19,870 bases of DNA from positions 1-19,870 of the forward strand of contig SXIE01000310.1 in NCBI GenBank assembly GCA_005772945.1. Reading direction: 5' to 3'. The position numbers and the translations under genes were made by a program. Of the stretch, positions 15,720-19,870 are shown piece after piece. This stretch comes from Pseudomonadota bacterium (GTDB taxonomy: Bacteria > Myxococcota > UBA9042 > PHBI01). The notes below the pieces were generated by a model that worked only from the letters and a program-made list of their open reading frames with translations, did not search any database and was not told the DNA's origin. Each line of letters starts with the position of its first letter. Positions within the stretch are counted from its first letter, which is position 1.

Positions 15720-16616
15720 ATGACGATCGATCTCGCGAAGCTGCCCGCGCTCAAGAACCTGACCGAGGACGTGCGGCAGAAGGCGCTCGAGTACGCGGAC
15801 CAGCTCGGCGCACGGGGGCCGCGGCCGACGACGGTGCTCGGCACGGCGGTCACGCTCGCGACCGAGTGGAAGTCGGGGCGGCTCCCGGCCAGGGGCGCCG
15901 GGAACGCGGCGTGGCTCGTGCAACCGCGGCAGAGCAAATGGATTCTGCGCCGCGCCAACGACGCCGATCCGAAATACACGTTCAACAACCGCGAGGACGC
16001 CGTCCGGCGCGCACAGGCGCTCGCCAAGGACGACGGCGTCGCGTGCCTCGTCTTCGGACCAGGCGGCACGCTGACCGAGCGCTACGAGGCGCCCAAGGTC
16101 GAGATCCCGCGCCCCGCGCCGCGCCCGATTTCCGAGGCGGCCGCCGTGATCCGGAGCTTCGTGCCGTCGGCGGTGGCCGTGGCGGCGCCCGCGCCGGTGG
16201 CCGTGATCGAAGCTGCGCCTGTGGTCGAGGCCGCGCCCGAGTGCGTGTCCGAGTGCGAGCCCGAGTGCGTGGCCGTGCCCGAGTGCGTGGCCGCGCCCGT
16301 GGCCGAGTCCGAGTGCGTGCCCGAGACCGAGTGCGCGCCCGCGTCCGAGTGCGTGCCCGTGGCCGAGTGCGTGCCCGCGTCCGAGTACGCGCCGGTGGCC
16401 GCGGCCGCGCCCGCTCTCGACAACGTCCCCCTCGCCCTCCCCCCCGCGCCGATCACCGACCTCACCGACAGCCCGGTCCGCGTGAAACGCCTCGGCGCCA
16501 AGTGGGCCGTCCTCGGGACCGGCCTCGCGCTCGAGACCTTCCCGACCAAGTCCAAGGCCCAGCGCCGCGCCAAGGAGCTCGCCGCTGAGACGGGCCGCAC
16601 CGTCGTCGTCGCCTGA
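15720..16616 (+). CDS. Protein with two DUF2188-like domains joined by a Glu-Cys repeat linker
   Basis: This 298-residue protein has no signal peptide and is probably cytosolic. Residues ~65-122 (WLVQPRQSKWILRRAND, then AVRRAQALAKDDG and a final TLTERY) look like a DUF2188 domain: a W-x-V strand, a Trp strand, a helix rich in Ala/Lys, and a last strand. Residues ~253-298 (VKRLGAKWAVLGTG, SKAQRRAKELAAE, TVVVA) look like a second, shorter copy. Between them lies an Ala/Pro/Val linker with eight Glu-Cys dipeptides in about 45 residues and a ninth unit in which Cys has become Tyr (SEYAP). The linker could bind metal or form disulfides; this is inference. The N-terminal ~60 residues include a helix ending in an Arg/Pro/Thr stretch. 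Function unknown. It lies between the Sel1 gene and the radical SAM gene, with a promoter of its own. Confidence 0.78.
   Translation: MTIDLAKLPALKNLTEDVRQKALEYADQLGARGPRPTTVLGTAVTLATEWKSGRLPARGAGNAAWLVQPRQSKWILRRANDADPKYTFNNREDAVRRAQALAKDDGVACLVFGPGGTLTERYEAPKVEIPRPAPRPISEAAAVIRSFVPSAVAVAAPAPVAVIEAAPVVEAAPECVSECEPECVAVPECVAAPVAESECVPETECAPASECVPVAECVPASEYAPVAAAAPALDNVPLALPPAPITDLTDSPVRVKRLGAKWAVLGTGLALETFPTKSKAQRRAKELAAETGRTVVVA
16240..16400 (+). repeat. Short imperfect GAGTGCGTG-type repeats encoding the Glu-Cys linker
   Basis: GAGTGCG(T/C) words, spaced mostly by multiples of 6 bases and mixed with GTGGCC and GTGCCC words, recur through this stretch. The last unit reads GAGTAC (Glu-Tyr), a single G-to-A change. 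The pattern looks like slippage expansion within the frame. Confidence 0.7.
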
Positions 16617-16629
16617 TCCCGACCCCGCA

Positions 16630-16638
16630 TGCTAGCCT
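16630..16638 (+). promoter_or_regulatory. TG-C-TAGCCT promoter element before the RlmN-family gene
   Basis: This extended -10 lies nine bases before the GTG start at 16648, leaving room for a leader of about three bases at most. No clear -35 and no Shine-Dalgarno sequence are seen. Confidence 0.4.
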
Positions 16639-16647
16639 CGGCGGCGC

Positions 16648-17787
16648 GTGAGCCCCGAGCCCCCCATCCAGATCGGCCACACTTGCATCGCCCTGCAAGG
16701 CTTCAGCGCCGAGGCTCTCGCCGCGCGCGTCCCGGGCATGCTCCCGCGCGAGGCCCGCAAGGTCGTGAGCGCCGTCGATCGCGGCTGGGATCCAAGCGCC
16801 CCGCTCGCCCAACTGCGCCGCCCGATCCACGACGCCCTCCGCGCCGGCGCCCACGTGCCGACGCTGCGCTGCCTCGCGCGCGAAGAGAGCAGCGTCGATC
16901 CCTTTGCGAAGTTCCTCTTCGAGACGCACGACGGCCAGCGCATCGAGACCGTGCGGATCCCGCTCGAGCGCCCCGGCCGCGTCAGCGTCTGCGTCAGCTC
17001 CCAGGTCGGCTGCGCCCTGGCGTGCGCCTTCTGCGCGACCGGGCGCCTCGGCCTGCGCCGTAACCTCGAGGCCTGGGAGATCGTCGAGCAGGTCCGCCAG
17101 GTCCGCGACACCCTCCCCGCCGAGCCCGGCCGCCGCCCCCGCGTTCACGGCCTGGTCTTTCAGGGCATGGGCGAGCCGCTCGCGAACCTCGACCGCGTCC
17201 TCGCCGCCATCGAGGCGCTCCGCGACCCCTCCGGCCTCGCGATCGATCAGCGCGCCATGACCGTGTGCACCGCGGGACTCCCGGCGGGGATCCGCCGCCT
17301 CGCCAGCGACGCCCCCAAGGTGCGCCTCGGGATCTCGATCGCCTCCGCCCGCCCCGAGACCCGCCGCGCGCTCATGCCGATCGCCCGCGCCCACCCGCTC
17401 GCGGAGACGCTCGAGGCCGCCGCCGACCACGTCCACGCGACCGGCCTCGCGCCGCTCTGGGCCGTGACGCTTCTCGCCGGCGTCAACGATCACGACGACG
17501 ACGCGCGCGCCCTCGCCGCGCTCGCCCGCGACTTTGCGACCCGGACCGGCAAGGCGCCGCGCATCACGCTCATCGCCTACAACCCGATCGGCGCGAACCC
17601 GACACTCGCCCCCGAAGCCCGCGAGTCTTCGAGCCCCGAGCGCGACCCCTTCACCCGCAGCGACCTCGCGCGCGAGCTCGCCTTTCGCGCCGTCCTCTTC
17701 GCCGAAGGCATCGCCGCCCATCGTCGCTACAGCGGCGGCGGCGACGTCCGCGCCGCCTGTGGGCAACTCGCGGCACGTGCCTCGTAG
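16648..17787 (+). CDS. RlmN-family radical SAM RNA methyltransferase, divergent form
   Basis: The product is 379 residues from GTG 16648. All four catalytic features of RlmN/Cfr enzymes are present. These are Cys115 in VCVSSQVGC, the [4Fe-4S] cysteines CxxxCxFC (Cys122, Cys126, Cys129), the GMGEP motif (FQGMGEPLAN) and the methyl-carrying Cys371 in AACGQL near the C terminus. Spacing from Cys115 to the cluster equals that of E. coli RlmN. Other motifs drift: STSG is CTAG, the usual SLHA is SIAS, the FEY strand before GVND is replaced by LWAVTLLAGVND, and the N-terminal RNA-contacting domain is poorly conserved. The enzyme should methylate C2 or C8 of an adenosine in RNA (family targets: 23S rRNA A2503, tRNA A37). 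The drift suggests a paralogue whose RNA target may differ from housekeeping RlmN. It is monocistronic or starts a short unit with the next gene. Confidence 0.88.
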   Translation: MSPEPPIQIGHTCIALQGFSAEALAARVPGMLPREARKVVSAVDRGWDPSAPLAQLRRPIHDALRAGAHVPTLRCLAREESSVDPFAKFLFETHDGQRIETVRIPLERPGRVSVCVSSQVGCALACAFCATGRLGLRRNLEAWEIVEQVRQVRDTLPAEPGRRPRVHGLVFQGMGEPLANLDRVLAAIEALRDPSGLAIDQRAMTVCTAGLPAGIRRLASDAPKVRLGISIASARPETRRALMPIARAHPLAETLEAAADHVHATGLAPLWAVTLLAGVNDHDDDARALAALARDFATRTGKAPRITLIAYNPIGANPTLAPEARESSSPERDPFTRSDLARELAFRAVLFAEGIAAHRRYSGGGDVRAACGQLAARAS

Positions 17788-17819
17788 CCCCGCAACCGCA
17801 AGACAGATCGCCCCATCTG

Positions 17820-17828
17820 TGCTAGCCC
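17820..17828 (+). promoter_or_regulatory. TG-C-TAGCCC promoter element, leaderless geometry
   Basis: The element ends six bases before ATG 17835, the same spacing as at the 1489 gene. A weak AAGACA (17800-17805) could be the -35, 17 bases from the TAGCCC hexamer. It favours ATG 17835 over the GTG at 17829. Confidence 0.45.
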
Positions 17829-17834
17829 GTGGCG

Positions 17835-18308
17835 ATGAATCGCTCCTTCCTCGCGGCGACGCTCGTCCTCGCGTGCTGCGCCCAGGGCGCCACGCAAGAC
17901 TCGCCGCGCGCCGTCGCCGAGGCGGTCGTGCGCGCGTGGAATGACGGCAAGACGGATCTCCTGGTCGGCCTCCTGCCGCCCGCCGAGGCGCTTCGAAAAC
18001 ACTTTGTGTGCAAACCATCCGGGCGCCTGTTGGACCAGCGGGCGCGGGCGCGCGACGAGGTGGACACCGAGTTCGCCGCCTTTCGCGCGGCGCGGATGCA
18101 GGTCCGCATCGTGTCATTCGAGGGCGCGCCGCGCGCGTACGCGCCGGGCGACAGCTACAGCGGGTGCGAGGTCGCGGCCCCCCTCACGATCCTGAAGGCC
18201 CACGTCACGCTCACCTACCGAAAGGGGGCGCGCAACGACGAGGAGACCGAGACCTGGCCCCTGTTTCGGTTCGAGGACGGCGGCCCCTGGTACTACGCCA
18301 AGCTGTGA
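17835..18308 (+). CDS. Small exported hypothetical protein, probable lipoprotein
   Basis: This 157-residue protein starts at ATG 17835 (GTG 17829 is an in-frame alternative two codons upstream). Residues 1-15 form a short signal with Arg3 and a hydrophobic core ending in VLACC. This resembles a lipobox, so either Cys could be lipidated. The mature part begins with SPRAVAEAVVRAWNDGKTD and ends with a WPLFRFEDGGPWYYAKL strand. This helix-first, Trp-strand-last layout is common in NTF2/SnoaL-like cone-fold proteins that bind small ligands, but I cannot assign a family. Two Cys in the mature part (FVCKPSG, SGCEVA) could form a disulfide. It follows the RlmN-family gene by 47 bases and has its own promoter-like element. 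The role is unknown. Confidence 0.75.
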   Translation: MNRSFLAATLVLACCAQGATQDSPRAVAEAVVRAWNDGKTDLLVGLLPPAEALRKHFVCKPSGRLLDQRARARDEVDTEFAAFRAARMQVRIVSFEGAPRAYAPGDSYSGCEVAAPLTILKAHVTLTYRKGARNDEETETWPLFRFEDGGPWYYAKL

Positions 18309-18565
18309 GCGCGGCCGGAGTCGGATCGGCGCCGTGCATATGGACCGCGTGCGGCCCGCGGTTCCCGGTCGCCGCCGCGATCGCATAACATCCCGTAACT
18401 AAAGCGCTTGATCGAAGATGGCCGACTTCGGCCTGGACTTCTGGCTGAAAGGGTGTTCAGCTTACGGCGTTCTCTCTCTGAACGAGACACCGTCCGGTCG
18501 AGTGGTTTGGGGTGTCCCCGACCCTCGAGCCGGACGTATTTTCTTTCACGGTCGCGGCCGTCGGC
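18309..18565. other. Intergenic stretch before sbcD with an AT-richer segment
   Basis: The stretch holds no convincing gene. Around 18385-18415 it is locally AT-rich (CATAACATCCCGTAACTAAAG), unlike the rest of the window, and a TATTTT occurs at 18537-18542. These may mark the promoter region of the sbcD-sbcC unit, but no well-spaced -35/-10 pair is clear. Confidence 0.35.
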
Positions 18566-19804
18566 GTGCCGGTGTTGCGCATCCTCCACACCTCGGACTG
18601 GCACCTCGGGGCGAGCTTCCACCTCGCGTCGCGGGCCCGCGAGCACGCACGCTTCCTGAGCTGGCTGCGGGGGACGCTGCGGGCGGAGGCGGTGGACGCG
18701 CTCGTGGTGGCCGGCGATGTCTTCGACAGCTCGCTCCCCTCGGCCGAGGCGCAGTCGGCTTATTATGGATTTCTGGCGGGTGTCGCCGCCGACGCGCAGG
18801 CGGATGGGGTTCATCGGCAGGTGGTCGTAGTGGGTGGCAACCATGACTCGCCGGCGAGGCTGGACGCGCCCCGGGAGGTCCTGCAGGCGCTGCGGGTGCA
18901 CGTGGTCGGGGGCTACGAGCAGGCCCGGGAGGCCGAGGTCGTCTGGCCGCTGACAGGCACCTCCGGCCAGCCCGAGGCGGTGGTCGTGGCGCTGCCCTAT
19001 GTGCACGAACATCGGCTGGGCCTGAACACCTGGTCCGACCCCATCGAGGTCCGGCGCGACCTGGCGGGCCGCTTCCGCAGCCTGTACGCGCGCCTGGCCG
19101 ACCGCGCGCGGGCCGCGTGGCCGGGTTTGCCGCTCCTGGCCACCGGGCACCTGGCGTGTGGGACCCACGGCGAGCTGCGAGGGGACGCGCCGCGCCCGAC
19201 ACATCTCTTCGACGCCCTGGGGGCGCTGCCGGTGGACGTGTTCGACCCGGGCTTCGCTTATGTGGCCCTGGGCCACATCCACCGGAGCTACCGCCTGGGG
19301 GAGAGCGCCGCGTGGTACGCTGGCACACCCGTGGCCTTGCGGGTGGAGGAGGCCGAGACGCCTCGCCGGATTTGGCAGGTGGACCTGTCATCGACAGGCT
19401 CGACGGAGGTCGCCGAGGTCCGGGTGCCAGCCGCTCGGTCCATCCTTCGGGTGGAGGGGAGCATGGACGAGGTGCGCGACCGACTCCGAGGCCTGCGCTG
19501 GCCGACGGAGGAGCTGCCGCCGCTCCTGGATGTGCGCCTGACCTCGCCGGTGGCGATCCCTGACCGATGGGCGGCCGTGCAGGCGGCCTGGGAGGGTCGC
19601 GCGGAGGCCGACCGGCCGGAGCTCGCCGAGGTTCGGGTGGTGGCACCGACGCCGGAGCCGGGCGCCGAGGCGCCTCGCCCGGCGCTGAACCAGCAGACGC
19701 CCCTCGAGCTCTTCCGACGCCTGTACCGATACAAACGAGGCGGTGAGGTCCCTGCCGAGCTCGAGAAGGCCTTTCTCGAGCTCGAGGGGGAGAACCACCC
19801 GTGA
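18566..19804 (+). CDS. sbcD: SbcD-like exonuclease subunit (Mre11-type metallophosphoesterase)
   Basis: I place the start at GTG 18566 (GTG 18572 or GTG 18512 are also in frame) because family members begin a few residues before ILHTSDWHLG. No good ribosome site decides it. The product is about 412 residues, the usual SbcD length. Metallophosphoesterase motifs follow in order: HTSDWHLG, AGDVFDS, GGNHDSPAR, then GHLA and ALGHIHR, giving the two-metal centre of the Mre11/SbcD nuclease. The C-terminal capping region ends with a TPLELFRRLYRYKRGGE segment, the usual site that docks onto the SbcC coiled coil. With SbcC it cleaves DNA hairpins and protein-blocked or double-strand ends in the cytosol. 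Its stop overlaps the sbcC-like start by four bases (GTGA), which means tight translational coupling. Codons end in G more often than in the upstream genes (CTG, GTG, CGG, GGG). Confidence 0.92.
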   Translation: MPVLRILHTSDWHLGASFHLASRAREHARFLSWLRGTLRAEAVDALVVAGDVFDSSLPSAEAQSAYYGFLAGVAADAQADGVHRQVVVVGGNHDSPARLDAPREVLQALRVHVVGGYEQAREAEVVWPLTGTSGQPEAVVVALPYVHEHRLGLNTWSDPIEVRRDLAGRFRSLYARLADRARAAWPGLPLLATGHLACGTHGELRGDAPRPTHLFDALGALPVDVFDPGFAYVALGHIHRSYRLGESAAWYAGTPVALRVEEAETPRRIWQVDLSSTGSTEVAEVRVPAARSILRVEGSMDEVRDRLRGLRWPTEELPPLLDVRLTSPVAIPDRWAAVQAAWEGRAEADRPELAEVRVVAPTPEPGAEAPRPALNQQTPLELFRRLYRYKRGGEVPAELEKAFLELEGENHP

Positions 19805-19870
19805 GGTTTCAGCGCATCGAGGTGGAAAACCTGGGATCGATCTACGGGACCGCCGAGGTCGACCTGGAGA
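19801..19870 (+). CDS. sbcC: SbcC-like ATPase subunit, first 23 codons (3' end outside window)
   Basis: A GTG at 19801 overlaps the sbcD stop. The visible N terminus, RFQRIEVENLGSIYGTAEVDLE, has the form of the first two strands of SMC/Rad50/SbcC ATPases, which lie just before the Walker A loop. The order sbcD then sbcC with overlap is the standard bacterial arrangement. Only 23 codons are inside the window, so the assignment leans on context. Confidence 0.75.
   Translation, partial: MRFQRIEVENLGSIYGTAEVDLE

Noticed and set aside
16240..16400. Possible CRISPR-like or non-coding tandem repeat
   Set aside because: Units are short and irregular, with no unique spacers of constant length, and they keep the reading frame of the DUF2188-like gene.
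16082..16630. Minus-strand frame encoding Thr-His-Ser-rich repeats
   Set aside because: The repeats are only the complement of the Glu-Cys linker repeats. The plus frame has a promoter, a ribosome site and flanking domains.
11887..17787. A single SAM-metabolism gene cluster (speE, SET, trmI, RlmN-like)
   Set aside because: Four SAM-linked enzymes lie within 6 kb, but trmI is on the opposite strand and two unrelated genes intervene. Only speE-SET looks like an operon, so the rest may be chance.
18408..18846. Small open frames overlapping the start of sbcD
   Set aside because: They overlap the first part of the nuclease domain in other frames and show no signal peptide, domain or ribosome site.

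Overview
This window of about 20 kb is GC-rich and densely coding. It looks like chromosomal DNA from a myxobacterium-type organism (Myxococcota, former Deltaproteobacteria). The grounds are a giant surface protein carrying a choice-of-anchor-L motif, Myxococcus-type Cys-rich repeats, thrombospondin-3-like calcium repeats and a MYXO-CTERM-like tail. Several secreted proteins or lipoproteins and a strong preference for G/C in third codon positions also fit. I see no tRNA, rRNA, CRISPR array, insertion sequence or phage gene. The taxonomic call is inference from gene content, not from a marker gene.

Left part (1-5096): the 3' end of a hybrid sensor histidine kinase with a C-terminal receiver domain converges on a small secreted, probably beta-barrel protein. 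The two stop codons lie inside one perfect 16-bp palindrome. Next comes a lipoprotein that joins a Cys-containing N-terminal region to a ComEC/Rec2-like metallo-beta-lactamase domain. It converges on an exported ADA2-like adenosine deaminase. Both predicted enzymes act outside the cytoplasm, on nucleic acid (probable) and on nucleosides, so this stretch may serve extracellular nucleotide scavenging.

Centre (5340-11828): one gene of about 2160 codons encodes a huge exported, calcium- and disulfide-rich fibre-like protein. Its order is signal peptide, choice-of-anchor-L domain, Myxococcus Cys-rich repeats, three cadherin/Ig-like domains, a 419-residue Cys-rich stalk with an ordered A-B-B super-repeat, seven more Ig-like domains, TSP3-like Asp-rich repeats, and a transmembrane/Arg tail. 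It is probably a cell-surface adhesin or recognition protein.

Right part (11887-19870): spermidine synthase is followed 18 bases later by a SET-domain protein-lysine methyltransferase, a likely operon. A convergent trmI-type tRNA m1A methyltransferase gene follows, then a secreted Sel1-repeat protein with Hcp-like paired cysteines. After that come a protein with two DUF2188-like domains joined by a Glu-Cys repeat linker, a divergent RlmN-family radical SAM enzyme, and a small exported protein. The window ends with an sbcD-like nuclease gene that overlaps the start of an sbcC-like ATPase gene by four bases. Several of these genes have a TG-C-TAG(A/C)C promoter element so close to the start codon that leaderless transcription is likely.
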